Shown: piece after piece, positions 1 through 10,370 of the stretch
How the letters are laid out: each line of letters opens with the position of its first letter
How positions within the stretch are numbered: position 1 is the first letter of the stretch
Source: JACCTH01 sp035253825
Lineage (GTDB): Bacteria; Actinomycetota; Acidimicrobiia; Spongiisociales; ZC4RG35
Length of the DNA: 64,000 nucleotides
Assembly: GCA_035253825.1 (NCBI GenBank)
Contig: DATFBM010000026.1
Coordinates: 1-64,000, forward strand
Direction: 5' to 3'
Notes under the pieces: model-generated
Told to the model about the DNA's origin: nothing
Database searches by the model: none
What the model saw: only the letters and a program-made list of their open reading frames with translations
Translations under genes and position numbers: made by a program

Positions 1-2922
<2,922 letters not shown>

Positions 2923-2968
2923 GGAAGCGAGGCAGTCTATGAACGAAGACCGGCGCTAGCGTGCCGCT

Positions 2969-3139
2969 GTGCGACTGACCCCTCCCAGTACCGGAACCTT
3001 CACCCTCTCCGTCCTGGCCATCGTGGCTGGGATCGCCACCCATTACGGCTACATCAGCGTCCTCGAGCCCTACGAGTTCGCACTTTTGGCAGGCGGCGCC
3101 GCTCTGCTGATAATCGGCGTGGTCTTCCGCAAGCTCTAG
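2969..3139 (+). CDS. Small hypothetical membrane protein (56 aa)
   Basis: A short frame starts with GTG and ends two bases before the next gene. The product has two hydrophobic stretches, roughly residues 10-30 (FTLSVLAIVAGIATHYGYI) and 37-53 (FALLAGGAALLIIGVVF), ending in a basic RKL tail, so a two-pass membrane protein is likely. It is divergent from gltB with a gap of 46 bases. No good ribosome binding site is visible and no family was recognised, so the gene is plausible rather than certain. Confidence 0.45.
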   Translation: MRLTPPSTGTFTLSVLAIVAGIATHYGYISVLEPYEFALLAGGAALLIIGVVFRKL

Positions 3140-3141
3140 TT

Positions 3142-3582
3142 ATGCCCCTGCTGGTGGTCGGGGCCGACCACACCGTCGGCGAAGCCATCGTCCGCCAGAC
3201 TGTGGCCCCCGATCGCGAAGTGAGGGCTTTCGTCACCGATCCTGCCCGGGCGAACGAGCTCAAGGCCCTGGGAGCCAAGGTGGCAACGGGCGATCTCAGC
3301 GACGAAGGTCACATCGCCGCCGCAGCGACAAGGTGTTTCGCCATCGCCTTTGTGCTCGATGCCATCGGTGACGGACGCGAACTGTCGTTCGCAGAACAGA
3401 AGGCGGTGCCCGCGTTGTGGGCGGCGGCGGCCAAGGCATCCGGTGTTAGGAGGGTTATCTGGGTCGGCGCCGAGGGACCGGACCTTAACGGAGTCGAGGT
3501 CGCCTCTGTCGACGTCGGCGATCGGGACCCGAGTGAAGTAGCCGCCGAGGTGGCAGCAATCGAGGATCGCCCTGTGCTCTGA
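3142..3582 (+). CDS. NAD(P)-binding NmrA/SDR-like short protein
   Basis: The 146-residue product starts MPLLVVGADHTVGEAIVRQ, which resembles the beta-alpha-beta start of an NAD(P)-binding Rossmann fold, followed by an acidic-hydrophobic pattern typical of NmrA-like atypical SDR proteins (GAKVATGDLSDE, then RRVIWVGAEG). At 146 residues it is much shorter than usual members (about 210-300), so it is either a minimal Rossmann protein or a C-terminally truncated copy. An in-frame upstream extension exists but overlaps the preceding small gene. A 54-bp repeat begins exactly at its stop codon. Confidence 0.6.
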   Translation: MPLLVVGADHTVGEAIVRQTVAPDREVRAFVTDPARANELKALGAKVATGDLSDEGHIAAAATRCFAIAFVLDAIGDGRELSFAEQKAVPALWAAAAKASGVRRVIWVGAEGPDLNGVEVASVDVGDRDPSEVAAEVAAIEDRPVL

Positions 3583-3633
3583 CGTTCTGCGGACCGTTAT
3601 CCGCGTTGGACGCGGTCTACAACCCTGGGTTCG
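3580..3633 (+). repeat. Stop-codon-associated 55-bp repeat, copy 1
   Basis: The element begins with the TGA stop of the preceding gene, contains the small hairpin CCGCGT-TGG-ACGCGG and ends with the near-palindrome AACCCTGGGTT followed by CG. A second copy lies at 22227-22281 on the other strand and also begins at a stop codon. The two align over nearly their whole length with a few substitutions and small gaps. It is probably a dispersed transcribed hairpin element. Confidence 0.7.
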
Positions 3634-3643
3634 CAAAAAAACC

Positions 3644-3676
3644 AGAGATCCCGGGTGTCGAGCACCCGGGATCTCT
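3644..3676 (+). terminator. Perfect 14-bp hairpin, likely terminator
   Basis: A perfect inverted repeat with arms AGAGATCCCGGGTG and CACCCGGGATCTCT flanks a 5-base loop. It is preceded by a run of seven A residues and followed by TGTTGTTG, so it could terminate transcription in either direction. It lies 61 bases after the NmrA-like gene. Confidence 0.75.
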
Positions 3677-3959
3677 TGTTGTTGGCCCCGTGTTAGCCAC
3701 TAAGGCCCCGCCCGCTTCATCAGCACCCGTACCCCCACGACCTAGAGGTCACTCCCTGGCTACAGGCTGTAGGCGTGGCCTTTTGTATCGGTCCCCGGTG
3801 GTTTTTCCTTGAATGGCGGACGGCGGGGGCTAGTCCGGGCTTGCGTCCTCCCGCGGCCACCGGGTAGCTTTTCGCGGCCTTCCGGGCCGGCCAGAGCGGT
3901 CCCTGAGATGCCGGGAGGGCTGAATTGCAAAGAACTTTCCTAGCAAAGAGGTCTTATCG
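3677..3959 (+). other. Gene-free leader upstream of the M23 peptidase
   Basis: About 280 bases carry no convincing frame. The region is rich in short GC hairpins, for example GGCCTTCCGGGCCGGCC near 3879-3895. A structured 5' leader is possible because actinobacterial cell-wall hydrolase genes are often behind c-di-AMP riboswitches, but I do not see the conserved ydaO core bases and do not assign a class. Confidence 0.35.
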
Positions 3960-4658
3960 ATGCCGGCACGGGTGAGAAGACGTGATTTCCTGAAGGTCCT
4001 GGCTGGATCAGCCTTGGTCAGCCAAATCCCAAGCGCCGCCTGGGCGGCCCGACCTCCCCTCGAACTGGTCTTCCCCCAGGATCCACTGATCACTTGGTTC
4101 GAGCCCACCTACGGAGCCACAAAGCCCGATGGTCGGCGGCATCTCGGCATCGACTTGATGGCCCCCAAGCTCTCTCCGGTGTACGCAATTGCCGACGGCG
4201 TGGTCAACCGAATCGCTCAAAGCCCGCGAGCGGGCCGTTATCTGATTGTCGATCACAACGACGGCTGGCAGAGCTGGTATCTCCATCTCAACAACGACTC
4301 CCGACGCGACAACGGACGGGCTGGCTGGGGACTGACGATTGTGGACGGTGTCGATGAAGGATCGGCGGTGGTCGGCGGTGCCCAGATTGCTTTTGTTGGA
4401 GATTCGGGGAACGCCGAAGGAACCCTGTCTCACACCCACTTCGAACTCCATCTCGGCAGACGGACAGTCAACCCATATCCCTATCTGATCGATGGGCAGC
4501 GAGCGGCACTCGAAAGAATCGACGCCGAACGCGTTCAGGCGGCTGTTGCCGAGCTCTGCAGCTATCGAGAGAGCAATCCCGGAGTCGACCTGGAGATGTG
4601 TCCCAGCGACTTCGTCTTCGTCCCCCGCGCCCGACCGGGTCTGGAAGAGATCCTCTAG
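3960..4658 (+). CDS. Tat-exported M23 family metallopeptidase
   Basis: This is a probable zinc endopeptidase that cuts peptidoglycan cross-bridges or remodels the wall outside the membrane. The N-terminus has a twin-arginine signal (RRRDFLKVLAGSALV, then a cleavage-like AAWA near residue 29). The LytM domain follows, with the metal-binding HLGID motif near residue 60 and HTHFELH near 160, matching the H-x(3)-D and HxH signatures. Arrangement and length (232 residues) suit a small secreted M23 enzyme. It ends convergently with the HAD gene, overlapping by four bases. The long leader before it may be regulatory. Confidence 0.88.
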   Translation: MPARVRRRDFLKVLAGSALVSQIPSAAWAARPPLELVFPQDPLITWFEPTYGATKPDGRRHLGIDLMAPKLSPVYAIADGVVNRIAQSPRAGRYLIVDHNDGWQSWYLHLNNDSRRDNGRAGWGLTIVDGVDEGSAVVGGAQIAFVGDSGNAEGTLSHTHFELHLGRRTVNPYPYLIDGQRAALERIDAERVQAAVAELCSYRESNPGVDLEMCPSDFVFVPRARPGLEEIL

Positions 4659-5254
4659 CCCAGAGTTTTCAGGAATGTGATCAGGCTGGCTTCGTCGATC
4701 GCCTTGAAGGTCTCCATCCCCAAGTCGCGGGCTGCCTTGAGATTGGGACCGAGGTCATCGATCATCACCGTCTCGGCGGCGTCCACGTCGAGACGGGCCA
4801 GGGTCCGAACAAAAATTTCTCGATCCGGTTTGCGAACTCCTTCCCGCCAGGACTCGACTACCAGATCAAAGTATGTGTGCAGGTCAGAGTCGGGCATGCT
4901 CTGCCAGCTGTTGGTGAGGGCGGCGACCTTATAGCCGGCCGTGCGCAGCCGCCCGACTTCATTCAGAACCGCAGGACGCGCTTTAGCAAATGCCCCAATC
5001 CGAGCGAGGAGCACGGCGGCCTCGACCACGATGCCCTCAGCGGCCAACTCGGCTTCGAAAAGATCGCAGAAGCCGGCGAAATCGATTGTCCCCCGCTCGT
5101 GCCTTCCCCAAGCACCTTCATCTCCTCGACTGGCCACGTGACGATTGATGGTGCCGACCGGAATCCGGTTTTCTTTTTCGTAGGCGGCGATAACTTCCAA
5201 TGGAGAGTCGAGCACTACTCCACCGAGGTCGAAGATAACCGCCCGCCGGGTCAC
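4655..5254 (-). CDS. HAD superfamily hydrolase (subclass IA, sEH-phosphatase-like)
   Basis: This is a cytoplasmic phosphatase-like protein of 199 residues. Motif I is FDLGGVV (D9), with Gly where most HAD phosphatases have the second Asp, as in the YihX/epoxide hydrolase N-terminal branch. Motif II is ALTNS, motif III is the Lys in RKPDREIF, and motif IV is MIDDLGPNL. A helical cap lies between motifs I and II. It follows the LON-domain gene with a 4-base overlap and is probably co-transcribed with it. The substrate is unknown. Confidence 0.85.
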   Translation of the reverse strand: MTRRAVIFDLGGVVLDSPLEVIAAYEKENRIPVGTINRHVASRGDEGAWGRHERGTIDFAGFCDLFEAELAAEGIVVEAAVLLARIGAFAKARPAVLNEVGRLRTAGYKVAALTNSWQSMPDSDLHTYFDLVVESWREGVRKPDREIFVRTLARLDVDAAETVMIDDLGPNLKAARDLGMETFKAIDEASLITFLKTLG

Positions 5255-5862
5255 GAAAGACTGAGTCGATAACGGAGCAAATCGGCCTGTTCGTCAAGCA
5301 TCTGCTTGGCGGCAACCAAACGACTTCGCGAGTCAGGGGCTTCGAGCAACTTTTGCTGGTCAATGGCCGCCAACGGACTGATCGAGGACAGTTGGAACGA
5401 CGCTGCCACCGGATCCTCGGCGAGATCAAGGTTCAAAGCCGCGACATTTGCTCCTATCTCGGAGGCGAGAGCGAGCACCGTCCGCAACGAGGTCAGAGCC
5501 TCCTCCAATTCGTGCGATGAGTCGCAAACACGCTCGGGCAATTCCTCGACATCGGCCTCGGGGTGAGGATCGTCTGGCAGCCATTCCTGGACCCGGATTC
5601 GATTCATCCCGACCACCACGATGGCCCGATCGTTGGAGGACGAAATCGGAGCCATAGCCACCACCTTCACGCGGCTCCCTACATCGAAACGGACATCGTC
5701 TCCCCCCACTTCGTGCCCGCGCTCGATCAACACGATGCCGAACTGACCATCAGCTCGCATAACCCGGTCAAGGAGTCGTTGATAGCGGGCCTCAAATATC
5801 CGAAGGGGCACGGCGGTGCTGGGGAACACAACCGAATTGAGCGGAAACATTGGGAGCTTCAT
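5251..5862 (-). CDS. Stand-alone LON substrate-binding domain protein
   Basis: The 203-residue product starts MKLPMFPLNSVVFPS and continues LRIFEARYQRLL, the hallmark of the Lon protease N-terminal substrate-recognition domain. No AAA or Ser-Lys protease domain is present, so this is the free-standing form, which may bind misfolded proteins or act in an unknown pathway. It overlaps the downstream HAD gene by four bases and the upstream DUF6941-like gene by four bases, suggesting one operon. Confidence 0.88.
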   Translation of the reverse strand: MKLPMFPLNSVVFPSTAVPLRIFEARYQRLLDRVMRADGQFGIVLIERGHEVGGDDVRFDVGSRVKVVAMAPISSSNDRAIVVVGMNRIRVQEWLPDDPHPEADVEELPERVCDSSHELEEALTSLRTVLALASEIGANVAALNLDLAEDPVAASFQLSSISPLAAIDQQKLLEAPDSRSRLVAAKQMLDEQADLLRYRLSLS

Positions 5863-6293
5863 CGCCGCTTCCTTACCGTGAAACGAAGGCGGTCAACCAC
5901 CTCGTTGTCCAGGGTGATAACGAACGAGTAGTCGCCGGCAGCTTCGAAAGTGAGATTGTTGAAAGTGAACGAGCGCAAGATCCCCAGATCGGGACGATCC
6001 ATGGGGTCTCGGCGCCCCACATTGACGACGTGACTGACGTCATTCGGCAGCAATCGACGGCCGTCGGCATCGACCAGGTCGACCCCCACTCGGATCTGGG
6101 TTGAGGGAGAGCTCCACGGAACTCGCACTCGGAGCCCGATCGCCATGGAGTGGTGCCTGGCCGGGAAACCGGAAACAAAGAGGGTGTCCCAGCCTCCACC
6201 GAGGACGTAGAGCTTTCCTCCCACGGCCTGAACTGAGTCCGCTAGCAGTGCAAAGTCCACCGCTGGAGAGATCGCCTCGGGCTCGATTTCCAC
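5859..6293 (-). CDS. DUF6941-like protein
   Basis: The product contains VDFALLADSVQAVGGKLYVLGGGWDTL, here cited in part as ALLADSVQAVGGKLYVLGG, which matches the start of DUF6941 proteins; the rest is beta-rich and ends with FVITLDNEVVDRLRFTV. The frame stays open to 6395 but that start would lie inside the divergent ino1 gene, so I prefer a GTG at 6293, or a GTG at 6260 that begins right at the conserved domain. No strong ribosome binding site settles this. The function is unknown; it is first in the LON-HAD group. Confidence 0.7.
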   Translation of the reverse strand: MEIEPEAISPAVDFALLADSVQAVGGKLYVLGGGWDTLFVSGFPARHHSMAIGLRVRVPWSSPSTQIRVGVDLVDADGRRLLPNDVSHVVNVGRRDPMDRPDLGILRSFTFNNLTFEAAGDYSFVITLDNEVVDRLRFTVRKRR

Positions 6294-6367
6294 CGTGTTC
6301 GAGTCTACGAATTTGGGAAGACAAGCCTTTGCATGTCTAACTTCGGTATCCCCTGACAGGAGAGCAG

Positions 6368-7690
6368 ATGGCCGAGACGGTCCCTGAGGTCGCACCCGCG
6401 AGTGGCAAGCTTGGAATCCTCACCCCGGGGATGGGCGCGGTGGCCACCACTTTCTATGCGGGCACGCTCTCGATCAGAAAGGGCTATTCGCAACCGATCG
6501 GCTCGCTCACCCAAATGGGTCATATCCGGCTCGGCAAGCGGACTGAGAAGCGCAATCCGATGATCAAGGATTTCGTTCCGCTAGCTCGTCTCGAGGACCT
6601 CGAGTTCGGTGGTTGGGATCCCTACTCGGATGACGCCTACACGTCGGCCATGAGGGCCGGAGTTCTCCAGCCTGCTCATCTGGAGTCAATCGGTGAGGAA
6701 CTGCGAATGATCCAACCGATGCCGGCGGTCTTCTCGCCCGATTGGGTCAGGCGACTGGAGGGATACGACCAGGTCAAGGATGCACGCACGAAAATGGACC
6801 TGGCCGAGTTGTTGATGGAGGACATCGAGCGATTCCGCACTCAGCACCAGTGCGAGCGGCTCGTGATGATCTGGTGCGGATCGACCGAGGTCTATCGCGA
6901 ACCGACGGCGGTCCACCAAGATCTCGAAGCATTCGAGAAGGGCCTCAAGATCTCCGACCCCAACATCGCCCCTTCACAGATCTACGCCTATGCCGCCCTC
7001 CAGGCTGGAGTGCCGTTTGCCAACGGGGCTCCAAACCTCACCGTCGACTTCCCGGCGATGATGGAGCTCGCCGCTCTCCGCGGACTCCCGATCTGCGGCA
7101 AGGACTTCAAGACCGGCCAGACGCTGATGAAGACCATGATCGCTCCGGGGCTCAAGGCCCGGATGTTGGGAATCAAGGGTTGGTACTCGACCAACATTCT
7201 CGGAAATCGGGACGGGGAGGTACTCGACGACCCCGAGAGCTTCAAGTCGAAGGAAGTCTCCAAGCTCGGGGTGCTGGAGACGATCTTGCAACCCGAGGTG
7301 TATCCCGATCTGTATGCCGACCTCTATCACGTTGTGCGCATCAACTACTACCCCCCGCGAGGCGACGACAAAGAGGGCTGGGACAACATCGACATCGTCG
7401 GATGGATGGGGTATCCGATGCAGATCAAGATCGACTTCCTCTGCAAGGACTCGATCCTGGCGGCGCCCATCGTCTTGGACTTGGCATTGTTCCTCGACTT
7501 GGCCGCCCGGGCGGGAAAGAGCGGCGTCCAGGAGTGGCTCTCGTTCTATTTCAAGAGCCCGCAGACCGCTCCCGGGCTGTATCCCGAAAACGACCTATTC
7601 ATCCAGTCGACCAAGCTCAAAAACAACCTCCGCGCCCTCATGGGCGAGGAGCTGATCACCCACCTCGGGACCGAGTACTACGAGGAATAG
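6368..7690 (+). CDS. ino1: Inositol-3-phosphate synthase (long form)
   Basis: The enzyme makes 1D-myo-inositol 3-phosphate from glucose 6-phosphate with NAD, feeding phosphatidylinositol and other inositol compounds in actinobacteria. The 440-residue product has the NAD-binding GMGAVATTF near residue 21, GKDFKTGQT, STNILGNRDG and DSILAAPIVLDL, all family signatures. The start has a good AGGAG site six bases upstream. The length exceeds the roughly 360 residues of the common actinobacterial Ino1 and is closer to the long bacterial and eukaryote-like group. A strong terminator follows directly. Confidence 0.95.
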   Translation: MAETVPEVAPASGKLGILTPGMGAVATTFYAGTLSIRKGYSQPIGSLTQMGHIRLGKRTEKRNPMIKDFVPLARLEDLEFGGWDPYSDDAYTSAMRAGVLQPAHLESIGEELRMIQPMPAVFSPDWVRRLEGYDQVKDARTKMDLAELLMEDIERFRTQHQCERLVMIWCGSTEVYREPTAVHQDLEAFEKGLKISDPNIAPSQIYAYAALQAGVPFANGAPNLTVDFPAMMELAALRGLPICGKDFKTGQTLMKTMIAPGLKARMLGIKGWYSTNILGNRDGEVLDDPESFKSKEVSKLGVLETILQPEVYPDLYADLYHVVRINYYPPRGDDKEGWDNIDIVGWMGYPMQIKIDFLCKDSILAAPIVLDLALFLDLAARAGKSGVQEWLSFYFKSPQTAPGLYPENDLFIQSTKLKNNLRALMGEELITHLGTEYYEE

Positions 7691-7691
7691 A

Positions 7692-7719
7692 AAGGAGCCC
7701 CGCCACAGCGGGGCTCCTT
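7692..7719 (+). terminator. Rho-independent terminator after ino1
   Basis: A perfect 12-bp stem (AAGGAGCCCCGC paired with GCGGGGCTCCTT) encloses a CACA loop, one base after the ino1 stop. The A-rich left flank and TTC right flank let it serve the convergent nucleotidase gene as well. Confidence 0.88.
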
Positions 7720-7738
7720 CGGTCGGTGCTTCGCTTCG

Positions 7739-9403
7739 TTAGGCGACCTGGGTGATGCGGTCCTGAGGGCCGGGAGCTACCGGTGAATTGGCGCCGAAGT
7801 AGGCGACCAGAGCATCGAGATCGATGTCTCCGCCCAGCCTGTCGGTGCCCCCGACGAGAACACTGAATCCGTCGCCGCCATCGGCCAAGAAGCTATTGAC
7901 AGTGACCCGATAAGAAGCGCCGAGATCGATCGGTGTTCCCCCGATTGTGATCGAGGCGGGATCGACCTTGTCTCCGATTGCGCCAGAAAGGCTCCAGCTG
8001 TAAGCAAAGCCCTCGGAGACCTGCAGGATGGTGTTTCCGCCGGTCCGGAACTGTTGCTCGAGCAAGGCCTCGATTTGAGCTCCAGTTAGGGTCATGGTCA
8101 CCAGGCTGTTGCCGAACGGTTGCACCGCAAACGCTTCCCCGTATGTGACGTTCCCGTCACCTTCTCCTTCGGGACTCCCGGCGAAGATGAACCCATCGGA
8201 GGTACGGATGCCTCCCGGATTCATGAAGGCCACCACCGCCCCTCCCGATGCCGGATCGCTCGTGGCAGCCAGCTGAGCATCGGCGATAACGTCGCCGACC
8301 GCTGCCTCCCCGGCGGCGTTGTATATCTCGGGAATGTCGGCCGTGATCGAGCCAATAACGGTGTTGGCCAGTGGTGCCGACAACTCGTCGTACTTGTCGA
8401 TCAACGCGGTGAGATCGGCAGCGGGATCAACGGCGCTCTGATACGTCGGCACGTTGTCGATTGACACGACGGTCATCTCTTTAGTTCTGCGGTCGAGAGT
8501 GACGTCGATGTCGGTGTAGAGCCGGCCGTTATTGTCGGCCATGGTTACCCATTTGCCATCCACTTCGCAGACAAATTCGTCGTTGACGTGGCCGGCGATA
8601 ACCAGGTCTACGGCATCGTCGAAGCCTTGGACGATCGAGGCGAGGGGATCGGTTAGACCATCGGCGCATTCATCACCTTCGGGTCCGCCGCTCGAGAATC
8701 CGCCTTCGTGCAGCAGGACCACAATTGCTTCGACCTGCTTTCTCTGCAGCTCCGGAATCAAGGCGTTCACGGTTTCGACTTCATCTTCGAAGGTGAGCCC
8801 GGCCACACCCGAAGGCGTCACGATCGTGGGGGTTCCCTCGAGGGTCATGCCGATGAAGGCGACATTCACTCCCTGATAATTCTCGATCGTGTAGGGAGGG
8901 AAGAGAGTTTCCCCGGTGGCATCGACAGTGACATTGGCAGCGAGAAAGTCGAAGTCGGCGCCGGCGAAACCGTCGCCGTCGAGACAGCCGTCGATCGGAT
9001 GACAGCCGCCCTCTTGCATTCGCAGCAACTCGGCTGCTCCCTCATCGAATTCGTGGTTGCCCACCCCATTTATATCGAGGCCGATCAGGTTCATCGCCTC
9101 GATAGTCGGCTCATCATGAAAAAGGGCCGAAATCAGGGGCGAGGCGCCAATCAGATCTCCAGCAGAGACAACAATCGAATTCTTTACCCCTTCCTCAGCT
9201 TCGCGAATGTGTGAGGCGAAGAAGTCAGCTCGCCCGACGGGCTGACCCAGCCAGAGCTGATCCGGGACGGGGGCTATCGCACCGTGAAAGTCGTTGATGG
9301 CCAGAATCTGCAGCTCTACTGGTGGCGGGCCGGCGGCGCCGGCTGGCACGGCAAACCAAACCGCCAGCAATGCCAGGACAATGACAAAGGGTTTTGCTCG
9401 CAT
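7739..9403 (-). CDS. Secreted 5'-nucleotidase / metallophosphatase
   Basis: The protein probably hydrolyses extracellular nucleotides for phosphate or nucleoside salvage. It begins MRAKPFVIVLALLAVWFAV with a Sec signal peptide cut near AGAA. The calcineurin-like metallophosphatase domain shows NDFHGAI, SAGDLIGASP, GNHEFDEGA and AGHVND metal-binding motifs in order; the C-terminal 5_nucleotid_C domain includes FMNPGGIRT and YGEAFAVQPFGNSL. I chose the ATG at 9403 because GGAGG stands at the right distance and the signal peptide starts there; an open upstream extension lacks these. The product has 554 residues, normal for the family. Confidence 0.93.
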   Translation of the reverse strand: MRAKPFVIVLALLAVWFAVPAGAAGPPPVELQILAINDFHGAIAPVPDQLWLGQPVGRADFFASHIREAEEGVKNSIVVSAGDLIGASPLISALFHDEPTIEAMNLIGLDINGVGNHEFDEGAAELLRMQEGGCHPIDGCLDGDGFAGADFDFLAANVTVDATGETLFPPYTIENYQGVNVAFIGMTLEGTPTIVTPSGVAGLTFEDEVETVNALIPELQRKQVEAIVVLLHEGGFSSGGPEGDECADGLTDPLASIVQGFDDAVDLVIAGHVNDEFVCEVDGKWVTMADNNGRLYTDIDVTLDRRTKEMTVVSIDNVPTYQSAVDPAADLTALIDKYDELSAPLANTVIGSITADIPEIYNAAGEAAVGDVIADAQLAATSDPASGGAVVAFMNPGGIRTSDGFIFAGSPEGEGDGNVTYGEAFAVQPFGNSLVTMTLTGAQIEALLEQQFRTGGNTILQVSEGFAYSWSLSGAIGDKVDPASITIGGTPIDLGASYRVTVNSFLADGGDGFSVLVGGTDRLGGDIDLDALVAYFGANSPVAPGPQDRITQVA

Positions 9404-9485
9404 CGCATCTCCTCCACTCGGGCCCGGTGAGGGCGCTATCCCTGGGTGCACCATAGGCCGATTCGAGGGCCTCCACCGCGAAGAA

Positions 9486-10130
9486 CTAGACCGCGGTGCG
9501 GGTACAGGCGACGTCGGCAGGAACGAACAGAGTTTCGATTGACGCCAACTGTTCTTCGTTGGATGCCGCTTCCTCGAAGGCAGCTCCGGCATCGTTGAAG
9601 GTCTGTTCGATCGGCTCCGTCGCCTCCACTACCAAGTTGATCCACGTCTGTACACCTTGCAGGATTGAGGACGGCTCGGAATTGATCCCTTGCAACACCG
9701 TCGCCGACTCGGCCAGGTGGTTCTCCCAAACCTCGTAATGGGCGACGATCGCCTCCCGGGCGGCCAGCACCGGCCCCTGCCAGGGCTGAATTCCCACCTC
9801 GGAAAAACGATCGAGGGAAGCGTTGACGTGGCGGGACAAGGCGTCGGTCTGATCCAGGAGATCCTGAGATTCGGTAAATCCGAGTTCGAGATCACCAGTC
9901 TCCACTACCGCGTCGACGAGACAGTCCTGGGCGATGAAGTAATCGAGCCAAATCTGATCACCTTCAGCCTCCCTCGTCACCGTCACCAATGACTCGAAGG
10001 ACGAACGCCCGAGCGATCCCAGCGCCAGCCAGAGCCCTATTCCCACCAAGACCAAGGCGATGGCGATGACAACGACGACAAGTCCTGTCTTCGACTTGGG
10101 TGCCGGTTCGCTCGGACTTTCTTCGATCAT
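9486..10130 (-). CDS. Membrane-anchored hypothetical protein (214 aa)
   Basis: The N-terminus is short and acidic with a basic patch (APKSKTG), followed by one transmembrane helix at about residues 17-38 (LVVVVIAIALVLVGIGLWL). The remaining 170 residues are predicted to be outside, rich in Glu, Ala and helix-forming residues, with two Cys (QDCLVD and VACTRTAV) that could pair. No family was recognised. It is divergent from the cobalamin-controlled btu operon and upstream of the secreted nucleotidase in the same direction. Confidence 0.75.
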   Translation of the reverse strand: MIEESPSEPAPKSKTGLVVVVIAIALVLVGIGLWLALGSLGRSSFESLVTVTREAEGDQIWLDYFIAQDCLVDAVVETGDLELGFTESQDLLDQTDALSRHVNASLDRFSEVGIQPWQGPVLAAREAIVAHYEVWENHLAESATVLQGINSEPSSILQGVQTWINLVVEATEPIEQTFNDAGAAFEEAASNEEQLASIETLFVPADVACTRTAV

Positions 10131-10154
10131 CGCGACATGTTGCTACACGACTAG

Positions 10155-10290
10155 TGTCGGGGATGCCGAAACGGCCACGGTCCAGCAGCGAAATCCGGTG
10201 TGAATCCGGTGGTGTCCCGCAACTGTGATGAGCTACCCGCTAAGGATGGCTCTAAGCCAGGTCGCCTGCTTGCCCGTGTCGAACGTAGCC
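10155..10290 (+). promoter_or_regulatory. Cobalamin (B12) riboswitch aptamer
   Basis: The leader of the btu genes has the conserved order of the cobalamin riboswitch: GAAATCCGGTGTGAATCCGG near 10189-10208, CCCGCAACTGTGA (the B12-box region, near 10216-10228) and AAGCCAGG-TCG-CCTGC near 10254-10269. The gene order downstream (binding protein, permease, ATPase) is what these switches normally control. Exact aptamer ends are estimated. Confidence 0.93.
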
Positions 10291-10342
10291 TCGGATGAAG
10301 GTCATGTTCGGGCGGCGCAGGGTACGCCGCATCGGGCCCCTT

Positions 10343-10370
10343 CATCCTCCAGCCATTGGAGGATGTTTTT
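10343..10370 (+). promoter_or_regulatory. Riboswitch expression platform: hairpin holding the RBS
   Basis: An 8-bp perfect stem, CATCCTCC with GGAGGATG around a 7-base loop, is followed by five T residues and then by the btuF ATG. The 3' arm contains the GGAGG ribosome binding site, so the stem would hide it; the T-run also makes it a possible intrinsic terminator. It lies about 55 bases after the aptamer. Confidence 0.75.

Noticed and set aside
3677..3959. A c-di-AMP (ydaO) riboswitch before the M23 peptidase gene.
   Set aside because: The expected conserved core words are not visible, so only an unassigned leader is recorded.
6742..7755. A 337-codon frame in another phase over ino1.
   Set aside because: It is a high-GC shadow of ino1 with Arg/Pro-rich composition and no start signal.
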